From NCBI GenBank assembly GCA_011390635.1, contig JAABSA010000001.1, positions 224,839-288,838 on the forward strand: a stretch of DNA of 64,000 bases. Reading direction: 5' to 3'. The notes below the pieces were generated by a model. It was given only the letters and a program-made list of their open reading frames with translations, ran no database searches and was not told where the DNA came from. This document shows positions 1 through 8,929 of this stretch, in pieces (positions within the stretch are counted from its first letter, which is position 1; each line of letters begins with the position of its first letter). A program made the translations under genes and the position numbers. Origin of the DNA: Desulfotignum sp. Lineage in GTDB: Bacteria; Desulfobacterota; Desulfobacteria; Desulfobacterales; Desulfobacteraceae.

Positions 1-520
1 TGTATTCCCCGCTTTTAATGACCACAGGGGAGATACCGATCTTTTTTGCCACCTCCATGAGATTCACATATTCCATAATAACCCCGATGCTGCCGGTAAT
101 GGTGCCTGGATTGGCCATGATTTTTTCGGCACCCGCAGCAATATAATATCCCCCTGAGGCAGCCACTGATCCCATTGACGCAATCACTTTTTTGGTCTTA
201 CGGGTTTTTATCAGTTCCCTGAAAATTTCCTGGGATGGTCCGATACCTCCACCAGGGCTGTCCACCCGGACAATAATGGCTGCGATTTTTTCATCTTCTC
301 TAAAGGATACAATATGTTCAATCACTTTTTTGGATGACAGAATCGGGCCTGTGACCTCCACGATCCCGATATTTCCGTTGGATTCTTGATAGGAACCGGT
401 GGTGGTTTTCACCATATTTGTACTGACAAATATCAGGGTCACAACCCCGACAAACATGACCGTGGCACAGCAGGCCATCATTATCACAAAAAACAAAACC
501 GGATGTCGTCGTGAAAACAT
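1..520 (-). CDS. sppA: Signal peptide peptidase SppA, 3' end beyond window
   Basis: This gene is absent from the ORF track because it runs off the left edge; I translated it from the ATG at 520. The N-terminus MFSRRHPVLFFVIMMACC begins a membrane anchor of about 30 residues, as in the single-pass SppA proteases that degrade cleaved signal peptides in the membrane. The S49-family core follows: VRVDSPGGG near residue 88, then GSVAASGGYYIAAGAEKI near residue 120, where the Ser before GGY is the nucleophile of the family. GTITGSIGVI follows. The catalytic Lys region lies beyond the edge. The gene sits downstream of rpsA behind a strong terminator, so it probably has its own promoter or depends on readthrough. 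Confidence 0.9.
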   Translation of the reverse strand, partial: MFSRRHPVLFFVIMMACCATVMFVGVVTLIFVSTNMVKTTTGSYQESNGNIGIVEVTGPILSSKKVIEHIVSFREDEKIAAIIVRVDSPGGGIGPSQEIFRELIKTRKTKKVIASMGSVAASGGYYIAAGAEKIMANPGTITGSIGVIMEYVNLMEVAKKIGISPVVIKSGEY

Positions 521-537
521 AAATGTGTGTCCTCTTA

Positions 538-577
538 CAAAAAAAGGGGCCGGATAAAATACTGTTTTATCCGGCCC
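538..577 (-). terminator. Intrinsic terminator after rpsA
   Basis: On the minus strand a GGGCCGGATAAAA stem pairs with TTTTATCCGGCCC around a short loop and is followed by seven T. It lies between the rpsA stop and the sppA start, so it should end the rpsA transcript. Confidence 0.85.
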
Positions 578-621
578 TCAGATTATCGTAAAACCCAGTA
601 TGTTACAGATGGAAAACGATC

Positions 622-2499
622 TTACTCATCTTCTTTGTTGTTTCCCTGAACTTTTTTGGCTTCAATCTGTTCCTGGATATTGTTGCGCAGGATTTCACCA
701 AAAGAAGAGGTTGCCGGCTTCATGTTTTTGGCAAACTCTTCCAGATATCTGTCATCATCATCATCTTCCAGTCGTTTGATGGAAAGCCCGATACGCCTTT
801 CATCAGAATTGATGTTCATCACCTTGGCAGTAATGGTATCACCCACCTGGTAATGGTCTTTGGGGCTTTTGATGTTTTCCTTGCTGATTTCAGATACATG
901 AACCAGGCCTTCAATACCTTCTTCCAGTTCCACGAACACACCAAAATCTGTCAGATTGGTAATGACTCCTGATATCTCCTTGCCCACTTCATACCGCTGG
1001 GCAACGGTTTCCCATGGATCGGACTGGGTCTGTTTGATGCCAAGAGAAAAGCGTTCATTGGCTTTGTCGATATCCAGCACCACTGCCTGAATGGTGTCGC
1101 TTTTTTTATAGACTTCAGAGGGATGCTTGATGCGCTTGGTCCAGGAAATATCGGAAATGTGAACCAGCCCGTCAATATCATCGTCAATGCCGATGAAAAG
1201 ACCAAATTCTGTAATGTTTTTAATTTTTCCCTCAATAATGGTGCCAACCGGATATTTCTGGGAAATCACTTCCCAGGGATTCTCCTGGGTCTGCTTGATG
1301 CCCAAAGATATTCTGCGGTTGTCGGGTTTGAGATCCAGCACAACTGCTTCCACCTCTTCTCCCACAGTTACCATCTGGGATGGATGGCGGATCTTACGGG
1401 TCCAGGACATTTCACTGACATGGATGAGTCCTTCAACCCCTTCTTCCAGTTCGATAAATGCACCGTAATCGGTGAGACTGACCACTTTTCCCACAATTTT
1501 AGAACCAATGGGATATTTGTCCACCGCAGTGGTCCAGGGATCTGGTGTGAGCTGTTTCATACCCAGAGACACCCGCTCTTTTTCAAAATCAAAAGAAAGA
1601 ATCTTGACCGTGATTTTATCGCCCACTGAGTAGAGTTCTGACGGGTGTTTTACCCGGCCCCAGGAGATATCTGTAATATGAAGCAATCCGTCCACACCGC
1701 CAAGGTCCACGAAAATACCGTATTCCGTGATATTTTTAACGATGCCTTCCATGACCTTGTCATTTTCAATGGCCTGGAGGGTGGCAGCCCGCAGTGTTTC
1801 ACGTTCCGCTTCCAGCAGTACCCGGCGTGACAGCACTATATTGTTGCGTTTTTTGTTGTACTTGAGAATCTTGAACTCATAGGTCTTGTTGACCATTTCA
1901 TCCATATTTCGTATGGGTCGCAGGTCTGCCTGGGATCCCGGCAAAAATGCCTGCAGCCCGATATCAACGGAAAAACCGCCTTTGACCCGGTTGGTGATAA
2001 CCCCTTTGATAGTACCGTCTGCATCATAGATATCTTTGATGGCATCCCATACTTTGACTTTTTTGGCTTTTTCACGGGACAAAAGAACCGTTTCTTCTTC
2101 CTCGTCCCATACCTCAATCATTACCTCGAAGCGATCATTGAGTTTGACATTCACATTGCCTTGCTCATCAATGAATTCCTGAATAGAGATCCGTCCCTCG
2201 GATTTATATCCCACATCAACCAGCACCATATCCTTTCCCACAGATATGACTGTTCCGGTGACAACCTGTCCCTCTTCGAATTTTTTAAGGCTGGATTCAT
2301 AGATGCCCAGAAGTTCTTCCATTGATTCTTCACCGGTAATTTCATAATCGGGTGTGGAAGTGTCTTCCTGCTCTTCAAATTCTTCCCGGGCTTCTTCCTG
2401 GGCGTCAGTTTCTTCTTGCGCCTCCAATTGTGCTTCCTGTGTCTCCACTTCTTCAGTATTCATGTCTTGATTTTCGTTTTCTTCAGTAATGTTGTTCAT
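622..2499 (-). CDS. rpsA: 30S ribosomal protein S1
   Basis: S1 binds mRNA on the small subunit and helps unfold leaders during initiation. The 625-residue product has an acidic Glu-rich N-terminal extension (about residues 1-75) and then six S1/OB repeats, starting near 76, 160, 240, 330, 415 and 505. Repeats 3-6 carry the usual G-F/IFV...GLVHISDISW pattern. E. coli S1 is 557 residues, so the extra length is mostly the acidic head. The start is preceded by AGGGGGAA. cmk lies directly upstream, an arrangement common in proteobacteria, but a 128-base gap holding an AT-rich hairpin suggests rpsA also has its own promoter. The C-terminal tail after the last repeat is charged and low in complexity. 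Confidence 0.97.
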   Translation of the reverse strand: MNNITEENENQDMNTEEVETQEAQLEAQEETDAQEEAREEFEEQEDTSTPDYEITGEESMEELLGIYESSLKKFEEGQVVTGTVISVGKDMVLVDVGYKSEGRISIQEFIDEQGNVNVKLNDRFEVMIEVWDEEEETVLLSREKAKKVKVWDAIKDIYDADGTIKGVITNRVKGGFSVDIGLQAFLPGSQADLRPIRNMDEMVNKTYEFKILKYNKKRNNIVLSRRVLLEAERETLRAATLQAIENDKVMEGIVKNITEYGIFVDLGGVDGLLHITDISWGRVKHPSELYSVGDKITVKILSFDFEKERVSLGMKQLTPDPWTTAVDKYPIGSKIVGKVVSLTDYGAFIELEEGVEGLIHVSEMSWTRKIRHPSQMVTVGEEVEAVVLDLKPDNRRISLGIKQTQENPWEVISQKYPVGTIIEGKIKNITEFGLFIGIDDDIDGLVHISDISWTKRIKHPSEVYKKSDTIQAVVLDIDKANERFSLGIKQTQSDPWETVAQRYEVGKEISGVITNLTDFGVFVELEEGIEGLVHVSEISKENIKSPKDHYQVGDTITAKVMNINSDERRIGLSIKRLEDDDDDRYLEEFAKNMKPATSSFGEILRNNIQEQIEAKKVQGNNKEDE

Positions 2500-2591
2500 T
2501 AATAGTATTCCCCCTAATCGAATTTAGTTACTCATCCCAATTGGGTCAAAAAGGACAAGTACAATTTACCTTTATAGCAATGGGTAAAAGA

Positions 2592-2628
2592 AAAATCAAT
2601 AAAATTATCTGAAAATTTTATTGATTTT
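2592..2628 (-). terminator. AT-rich hairpin at the cmk stop
   Basis: A 15-bp perfect inverted repeat (aaaatcaataaaatt / aattttattgatttt) overlaps the cmk stop codon. On the minus strand it runs into TTTTTCTTTT. The stem is almost all A/T, so it may be a weak terminator or attenuator between cmk and rpsA. Confidence 0.5.
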
Positions 2629-3277
2629 AAAGATATCTACGCATTTTGGTCACTACCTGCCGGGCCGTCAGATGGGAAGCATCGATATGAATGGCATCAG
2701 GCGCCGGTTTCAAGGGTGCCTGGGATCTTGTACTGTCATCTGCATCTCGTTTTTCCATCTGTTGCCTGACACGGTAAAAATCTTTTTCCGCATCCTGTAT
2801 TTCATCAAAACGCCGTCTTGCCCGCACCGTCAGATCAGCAAAAAGAAAAAACTTGACCGTGGCATCAGGAAAAACCACTGTGCCCATATCACGACCTTCA
2901 AACACGGCATCCTGTTCCTGTGCGATGTTGCGTTGAAGATCCAGCAGTGCCGATCTGACAGCGGGTCTGGCTGAAGTGGCAGAAGCCAGCATGGTGATTC
3001 GGGGTGTCCGGATATGGGGTGTGATATCTTTTCCGGAAGAGACCAGCCGGGGTTCCTCTTTCGTCAGAATAAAGTTCAGGTCAAGTGTTGCCAGAAATGC
3101 GGTAAGTATCTCATTGTTCTGCCAGTCGATATCCTGCTGGATAATCTCATAGGCAACACCCCGATAGAGGGCACCGGTATCAACCCGGACACATCCCAGT
3201 TCATTTGCCAGCAGCTTGCTGACAGTTGTTTTTCCGGCTCCGGCCGGTCCGTCAATGGTGATGATCCGATGGGACAT
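2627..3277 (-). CDS. cmk: Cytidylate kinase
   Basis: Phosphorylates CMP and dCMP with ATP in pyrimidine nucleotide supply. The start MSHRIITIDGPAGAGKTTVSK is the standard Cmk opening with the P-loop GPAGAGKTT at about residues 9-17. Further on are RVDTGALYRGVAYE, FEGRDMGTVVFPDA and RDADDSTRSQAPLKPA, all typical of the bacterial CMP kinase and its NMP-binding insert. The ORF track begins five codons earlier, but the second ATG has TGAGG at good spacing and matches the family N-terminus. It follows hisC with almost no gap, so the two are probably co-transcribed. Confidence 0.95.
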   Translation of the reverse strand: MSHRIITIDGPAGAGKTTVSKLLANELGCVRVDTGALYRGVAYEIIQQDIDWQNNEILTAFLATLDLNFILTKEEPRLVSSGKDITPHIRTPRITMLASATSARPAVRSALLDLQRNIAQEQDAVFEGRDMGTVVFPDATVKFFLFADLTVRARRRFDEIQDAEKDFYRVRQQMEKRDADDSTRSQAPLKPAPDAIHIDASHLTARQVVTKMRRYL

Positions 3278-3293
3278 GATGTTTTGCCTCATG

Positions 3294-4391
3294 TTAGGGT
3301 GTTGGGGGCAGAACCGCTTTTAATGCTGTGATAAATGTCTGGTTTTCTTCGGGTGTTCCGGCATTCACCCGCAAAAATGTGTCAAACCCGTATGATTTCA
3401 TGGAGCGCACAATCACCCCTTTGCGGAGCAACTTGTAAAACAGGGCGGTTGCATCGGTTCTGACATCCACCATCAGAAAATTTGACTGGGTCGGTAATGG
3501 TTCCAATCCCATGGCCGACAACTTCTGCGTTAAAAAATCAATGCCCTGGTGAATGGTATCAACGCTGTGGCGTAAAAAAGCCTGGTCTTTCAATGCCGCG
3601 CTGGCTGCTGCCTGGGCCAGCCCATTGACATTGAAGGGCTGGCGGATACGATTGAGAATCTTTGCCACCTCCCTGTCCATGATACCATACCCGATCCTGA
3701 ATCCTGCCAGACCATAGGCTTTTGAAAATGTTCTCAGGGTCACGATTCTGGGGTCCTGCAATGGACGCGCCAAAGAATTGAATACATTTGTATCTCTGAC
3801 AAATTCCATGTAGGCTTCATCCACGACAATCAGCACATCAGACGGGATTTTCGCCGCAAATTCATGGAATGCATCACGGGTAATGATACTGCCGGTAGGA
3901 TTGAAAGGATTGGTGATAAATACCATTTTTGTATCAGATGATACGGATGCAGCAATCTGTGAAAGATTGGTGTCAAATCCGGACAAAGGCACCATTATCG
4001 GCACCCCTTTTGCCGTTTTTACACTGATTTCATACATGAGAAAAGATGGCAGGGGCATCAGGGCCTTGTCCCCGGGGTCTAAAAATCCATGGGCCAGGAG
4101 GGCTATCAGGTCATCGGATCCATTGCCCAGTACAATGTTGTCAGGAGCCACCTGAAAAATATCTGCCAGGTTTGCGCACAGATCATGGGCCACAGGTTCC
4201 GGATACCGGTTCATGCTGGACAAATTTTCAAGAACCGCCCGGGTCACCTGCGGGGAAAACCCCAGGGGATTTTCATTTGATGCCAGTTTCACCGCTGATT
4301 GGATCTTGTTTTCTCTTTCCAGTTCCTTTAAAGGCTTGCCAGGCTCATATGGCGTGATGGTGGAAATGGATCTACTTGTTTTGAATTGCAT
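3294..4391 (-). CDS. hisC: Histidinol-phosphate aminotransferase
   Basis: A PLP-dependent class II aminotransferase that converts imidazole-acetol phosphate to histidinol phosphate in histidine synthesis. I start at the ATG at 4391 (MQFKTSRSISTITPYEPGKP), which has AGAAGGAG eight bases upstream; the longer ORF in the track runs into the divergent gene. The product is 365 residues. Landmarks are KLASNENPLGFSP near the N-terminus, NIVLGNGSDDLI, VVDEAYMEF, and the PLP lysine in RTFSKAYGLAGFRIGYG. No other his genes are near. The gene heads the hisC-cmk-rpsA run, an order also seen in other proteobacteria. A role in phenylalanine or tyrosine transamination is possible, since HisC paralogues do this. 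Confidence 0.92.
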   Translation of the reverse strand: MQFKTSRSISTITPYEPGKPLKELERENKIQSAVKLASNENPLGFSPQVTRAVLENLSSMNRYPEPVAHDLCANLADIFQVAPDNIVLGNGSDDLIALLAHGFLDPGDKALMPLPSFLMYEISVKTAKGVPIMVPLSGFDTNLSQIAASVSSDTKMVFITNPFNPTGSIITRDAFHEFAAKIPSDVLIVVDEAYMEFVRDTNVFNSLARPLQDPRIVTLRTFSKAYGLAGFRIGYGIMDREVAKILNRIRQPFNVNGLAQAAASAALKDQAFLRHSVDTIHQGIDFLTQKLSAMGLEPLPTQSNFLMVDVRTDATALFYKLLRKGVIVRSMKSYGFDTFLRVNAGTPEENQTFITALKAVLPPTP

Positions 4392-4516
4392 GTAACGGGC
4401 TCCTTCTGGTAAAATCCAATTTTTAGTGAGGATTTGAAATTTTGTCAACACCTGTGATAGAAATCGAAACACAACCAGTTTGTTTTGAAAAAAATGACTG
4501 TAAATGGAGATAACAC

Positions 4517-5692
4517 ATGGCTCTCTGTGTAACCCTCGGACTTGAAAACCTGAAACAGCATCCCCTGTCTGCCTTACAGGGAGCTCGGCTGGGACTGCTT
4601 GCCAACCCTGCATCCGTTGATTCAAAATTTACCCATGCACTGCGGGTGCTCCAGGATTTGTTTCCAGGACAGCTGCGTGCAATTTTTTCTCCCCAGCATG
4701 GTTTTTATGCGGAAAAACAGGACAATATGATTGAATCACACCATACCATGGAACCTGATTTGAACATTCCCATCTACAGTCTCTACAGCCATTCCCGGGT
4801 ACCTGTCCCACAGATGTTTGCAGACATCGATACCCTGGTGGTGGATATCCAGGATGTGGGCACCCGGGTGTACACTTTTATATATACCATCTCTTTTTGT
4901 ATGGAACTGGCTGCACAGATGAACAAAAAAGTGGTTGTACTTGACCGGCCCAATCCCATCGGCGGCTGCCAGGTGGAAGGCAACGTCCTGCAGCAGCAGG
5001 CAGCTTCTTTTGTGGGTAGATTTCCCATCCCCATGCGCCACGGTATGACTGTGGGGGAAATTTGTCAGTTTTTCAACACAGAATTTCATCTGGGGTGTAA
5101 TCTGACCATTGTCCCCATGACCGGCTGGAAGCGCAGCATGTACTGGCAGGATACCGGCCTGGCATGGATTCCCCCGTCTCCCAATCTACCCACCCCGCAT
5201 TCATGCATGGTGTACCCGGGCCAGGTGATTTTTGAGGGGACGAATATCAGTGAGGGGCGGGGAACCACCCTCCCTTTTGAATTATTCGGGGCCCCGTTTA
5301 TGGACACCGCCCAAATGGCACCGAAGCTGAACCAGGCGATTTCAGGGGCCTGGTTCCGGCCGGTGTGTTTTCAGCCCACATCCGGCAAATGGCAGGACCA
5401 GGTCTGCAAAGGGTTCCACATTCATGTGACGGACAAAGAGGTTTTCACTCCCTATACCGCATCGCTGACGGCGCTGCAGATGATTATCAGACATCACCCG
5501 GATGCATTTGCTTTCAAGCAGCCGCCCTATGAATATGAGTATGAGCGGCTGCCCATGGATCTGATACTCGGAGACCAAAATATACGTAACCGCCTTGCTG
5601 CCTTAGAAGACATAAAGACCTTGAAAGCGTTTTGGCAACCGGGGCTATCTGCATTTAAAGCCATTGCAAGCACCTATTATCTCTATGACTGA
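4517..5692 (+). CDS. DUF1343 protein, NamZ-like exo-beta-N-acetylmuramidase
   Basis: The whole 391-residue protein matches the DUF1343 (YbbC/NamZ) family. Visible landmarks include GLLANPASVDS, FSPQHGFY, VVDIQDVGTRVYTFIYT, VVLDRPNPIGG, RHGMTVGEI and FEGTNISEGRGTTLPFELFG. Characterised members release MurNAc from the non-reducing end of peptidoglycan fragments. Many homologues are exported, but I see no signal peptide here, so the protein is probably cytoplasmic and acts on imported muropeptides. GGAG sits seven bases before the ATG. It is divergent from hisC across 125 bases. The function is inferred by family; it fits the MurU-AmgK and Mpl genes in this window. Confidence 0.82.
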   Translation: MALCVTLGLENLKQHPLSALQGARLGLLANPASVDSKFTHALRVLQDLFPGQLRAIFSPQHGFYAEKQDNMIESHHTMEPDLNIPIYSLYSHSRVPVPQMFADIDTLVVDIQDVGTRVYTFIYTISFCMELAAQMNKKVVVLDRPNPIGGCQVEGNVLQQQAASFVGRFPIPMRHGMTVGEICQFFNTEFHLGCNLTIVPMTGWKRSMYWQDTGLAWIPPSPNLPTPHSCMVYPGQVIFEGTNISEGRGTTLPFELFGAPFMDTAQMAPKLNQAISGAWFRPVCFQPTSGKWQDQVCKGFHIHVTDKEVFTPYTASLTALQMIIRHHPDAFAFKQPPYEYEYERLPMDLILGDQNIRNRLAALEDIKTLKAFWQPGLSAFKAIASTYYLYD

Positions 5693-5720
5693 GGCCAGGG
5701 CTAAAAACGATTTCCGCCCA

Positions 5721-5751
5721 TAAAAAAAGGGCCGGTGTAAAACAGGCCCTT
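5721..5751 (-). terminator. Intrinsic terminator of the 86-aa membrane protein gene
   Basis: On the minus strand AAGGGCC and GGCCCTT form a stem around TGTTTTACACC, followed by a run of T. It lies in a convergent gap and probably also limits readthrough from the DUF1343 gene. Confidence 0.75.
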
Positions 5752-5777
5752 CTTATTAACAATACGCCCAACCAAGC

Positions 5778-6038
5778 TTATTTGTTTTTTTTCAGATCGT
5801 TGAGTTCTTTTTCAAGTTCGGCAATCCGTGATTGCTCATCAGCTGGTGCGTCTTTGCCTTCCTTGTTTTTCCAGGAATCCTTGAGTTCATCAAAGCCAAG
5901 GTAAAGTGCAAGCCCGCCACCTAAAAGCAATACAGGGGGGATAACCCCGGCCAGAAGATTCAAAAATTCACCAAACCACACTGCCAGTCCTACAACACCG
6001 AGAAGAACAGCAATAGCACCACCGATTAATGTTTTCAT
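5778..6038 (-). CDS. Small membrane protein with a coiled-coil tail
   Basis: 86 residues. The first 50 form two hydrophobic helices (IGGAIAVLLGVVGLAVWFGEFL and a Pro/Gly-rich VIPPVLLLGGGLALYLG). They are followed by a charged linker and a short heptad-like segment, RIAELEKELNDLKKNK. AAGGAGGA sits upstream of the ATG and a strong terminator follows, so this is a real monocistronic gene. I do not recognise a characterised family. The layout resembles small inner-membrane proteins that self-associate through the C-terminal coiled coil. Confidence 0.75.
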   Translation of the reverse strand: MKTLIGGAIAVLLGVVGLAVWFGEFLNLLAGVIPPVLLLGGGLALYLGFDELKDSWKNKEGKDAPADEQSRIAELEKELNDLKKNK

Positions 6039-6276
6039 AAAGACATCCTCCTTAAAGTTTTATTCAATACCCAAATTATCACAACAATTAAACAGAACCG
6101 TGCGTTTGTCAATGGAAAGAGAAAAATAACACAGCCCAAACGATTTATCAAGCCAATTTTGGGAGGGTTTTACACCCGACACACCCAATTATAATATTGC
6201 CTTTAAAGCCCAGTTTTGATAATACCTAGTCGTTTCAAGTGCATTACAGCAAGGCCACATATTAAAGGGAAATTTC

Positions 6277-8922
6277 ATGAACCTGTTTGCGTCGCTCAAA
6301 ACCCTTGTTCCCAGAACCAGGGAAAGGATTCGCACCACCATTGACTGCCTGCTGGGGGGTACCCATGATTACTTCACCAACCTTTATCCGGGCAACCAAA
6401 GCTATATCGCCAGAAAGGTCCTTAACCAACTCATTAAAAAACTTACCCTTGATGACCATAACCTGGAAAAATTACACGCGCTGGACAAAAGTGACTATAT
6501 TGTTTTTGTGAGCAAAAACAAACGGCTTTTTGATTTTTTATATTTCCATACCCGGCTCAAGGAGCTTGATCTGCCATATCCGGAACTGGGATTTGACCTG
6601 CGGTTCTTTTTTCTTTTGCCCATCAAACGCCTGTGCAGGATATGGCTGTCTCATCTGGACTATTTTTTTCATCATTTTTCTTTCAAGGATTTTTATGCTT
6701 CCGGATATGCGGAACGTGAAATTTTTGCGGGAAAATCCGGATTTGTCTGTCTGATCGAAGAAGATGATTTTTACAACCGGTTCATCAAAGCCTCACCCGA
6801 TCCATTGTTTCATCTGATTGAATTTCAAAAACGCGTGGAAAAACCCGTTATCATAGTGCCTGAAGATATCATCTATGTCACCAAACCCATGCACAAAAAT
6901 CCTGGACTCGGGGACATTCTCTTTGGTACCCATGCAAAACCCGGATTTATCAAGCGGGTGAACATACTGATGCGTCATCCGGAAAAAATCCGGGTGGAGA
7001 TTGCAAGGCCGGTGAATCTTAAAGAATTCATATCACGCCCTGAGATCAATTGTCTTGATTCAGAATTTCAGACCCACCGCCTGAGAAGCCATCTGGTGGA
7101 TATTTTGAACCGCCAGCGTAAAAGCATTACCGGCCCTGTGCTCAAATCCCGCCAGGAGATCACCGAAGATATTCTGACCCGAAAATCTTTGCGCGAATTT
7201 CTGGCTGATTATGCAGCAAGAAACAATATCTCTTTAAAAAAAACAAACAAAAAAGCAGCCGCCTATATCAATGAAATTGCGGCAAACTATAACCTGCGGG
7301 TTATCAACTTCGGCAACTGGATGCTCACCTGGATATTTAAAAATATTTTTGAAGGGCTGATGGTCAACCAGAAGGAGATCAACCGGATGCGGGAAAAATA
7401 TACCGAAGCCCCCCTGATTCTGGTGCCCTGTCACAAAAGCCATCTGGATTATCTGCTTTTGCCCTATGTCATGTTCAGAAACAACATGCCCTGCCCCCAT
7501 ATTGCAGCCGGCAAAAACCTGTCTTTCTGGCCTTTGGGGCCCCTGTTCAGAGGAGGCGGTGCATTTTTTCTGCGCCGGACATTTCAAGGCGCGGAATTAT
7601 ATGCCAAAATATTTGCTGCCTACCTGGAAAAACTGCTCTATGAAGGGTTTAATATCAAAATTTTCATTGAAGGCGGCAGAAGCAGGACGGGTAAACTTCT
7701 GACACCCCGCCCGGGCGGTATGGCCATGATCATCAATGCATACCTGAACGGTGCCTGTGACAACCTGTATTTTGTGCCCATTTTTGTTGGGTATGACCGG
7801 GTTCTGGAAGAAGACGCATATCTCAAGGAAATTGAAGGAGGTAAAAAAGATCCTGAAACACTCAAGGGCCTTATCAGCACCCGAAAATTTTTAAAAAAAA
7901 AATACGGTAAGGTTTATATCCGGTTTGATGAGCCCATTTCCATCAAAGCATACATCCGGCAAAAAAACATAAACCTGTCAAGGGCCACAGCCCCGGAATA
8001 TATGGATTTTGTCAAAGGCTTCAGCTACAGATTAATGGCTGCCATCAACAAAAAAGGGGTGGCCACTCCCCACGGTATCATTGCCAGCGCCATTCTCAAC
8101 AGCCCGAACAATAATTTTGCCAAAGGCGGGATGATCGAGCAGGCCAATACCTATTTAAACATACTGATGGCCCATAACGTGGAATTATCTGAAACCCTGC
8201 TGCTGGATCTGGATAATACATTCAACACCGTCATCAATTCCTTTTTATCCAGAAACTTCATTGAACTGGCAGATGAAGATGAAGAAGAGATAACAGATGA
8301 GACCTATTTTATTGTCAAGCACAATAAACGGCCCATTCTGGACTACTATAAAAACTCGGTGATTTCTTTTTTTGTGCCCTCCGCCTTTACAGCTGTTGCT
8401 ATTTTGGAAGTGGACCGGTTTAATTTCGCCCTGTTTGATCTGGTCCAAAGATACCGGTTTTTACAAAAAATATTTCAGGACGAATTTTTCTGTGACCAGG
8501 AAATCACCTGTGAAGAGCATATTTCCGCGTGCATAAAAGGATTTATCAATGAAGGCATCCTGGTGCCGGACAACACCCGACAGGACATGTTGAACCTGAC
8601 CTCCAGGGGGTTGCGCAAACTCAAATGGTTTGCCTCCTTTATGCTGCCGTTCTTTGAATCCTATGAAACCGCGCTGCTGTATTTTGAAAAAGAAAAGAAA
8701 AGTCCCCCCGATGAAAAGGAACGGGCCAAAAAAATCCATTCCTATGGCATCCGTTTATACAAGCGCAAGCAGATCCGTCGGAAAGAGTCTTTATCGCTGA
8801 TCAACTTTCGAAATGCTGCCAGATTTTTTGTAAAAAACGGCATCAACGGCGCTGAGGACCAGATCCAGATTGATTATTACAAACAGATCATCAACCGCCT
8901 GTCCCGGCTGATCATTTCCTGA
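6277..8922 (+). CDS. plsB: Glycerol-3-phosphate acyltransferase
   Basis: Transfers an acyl chain to sn-glycerol-3-phosphate at the inner membrane, the first step of phospholipid synthesis. The 881-residue length is close to the PlsB class (E. coli 807). The acyltransferase core lies at about 370-560: VPCHKSHLDYLLLPY (HX4D catalytic motif), GGGAFFLRRTF, FIEGGRSRTGK and FVPIFVGYDRVLEE, the four standard blocks. The N-terminal 300 residues and the C-terminal 300 are the helical regions typical of PlsB rather than of short PlsC enzymes. AAGGG lies seven bases before the ATG. It leads a plus-strand run; the next gene begins seven bases after its stop. Confidence 0.93.
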   Translation: MNLFASLKTLVPRTRERIRTTIDCLLGGTHDYFTNLYPGNQSYIARKVLNQLIKKLTLDDHNLEKLHALDKSDYIVFVSKNKRLFDFLYFHTRLKELDLPYPELGFDLRFFFLLPIKRLCRIWLSHLDYFFHHFSFKDFYASGYAEREIFAGKSGFVCLIEEDDFYNRFIKASPDPLFHLIEFQKRVEKPVIIVPEDIIYVTKPMHKNPGLGDILFGTHAKPGFIKRVNILMRHPEKIRVEIARPVNLKEFISRPEINCLDSEFQTHRLRSHLVDILNRQRKSITGPVLKSRQEITEDILTRKSLREFLADYAARNNISLKKTNKKAAAYINEIAANYNLRVINFGNWMLTWIFKNIFEGLMVNQKEINRMREKYTEAPLILVPCHKSHLDYLLLPYVMFRNNMPCPHIAAGKNLSFWPLGPLFRGGGAFFLRRTFQGAELYAKIFAAYLEKLLYEGFNIKIFIEGGRSRTGKLLTPRPGGMAMIINAYLNGACDNLYFVPIFVGYDRVLEEDAYLKEIEGGKKDPETLKGLISTRKFLKKKYGKVYIRFDEPISIKAYIRQKNINLSRATAPEYMDFVKGFSYRLMAAINKKGVATPHGIIASAILNSPNNNFAKGGMIEQANTYLNILMAHNVELSETLLLDLDNTFNTVINSFLSRNFIELADEDEEEITDETYFIVKHNKRPILDYYKNSVISFFVPSAFTAVAILEVDRFNFALFDLVQRYRFLQKIFQDEFFCDQEITCEEHISACIKGFINEGILVPDNTRQDMLNLTSRGLRKLKWFASFMLPFFESYETALLYFEKEKKSPPDEKERAKKIHSYGIRLYKRKQIRRKESLSLINFRNAARFFVKNGINGAEDQIQIDYYKQIINRLSRLIIS

Positions 8923-8929
8923 AAACCCC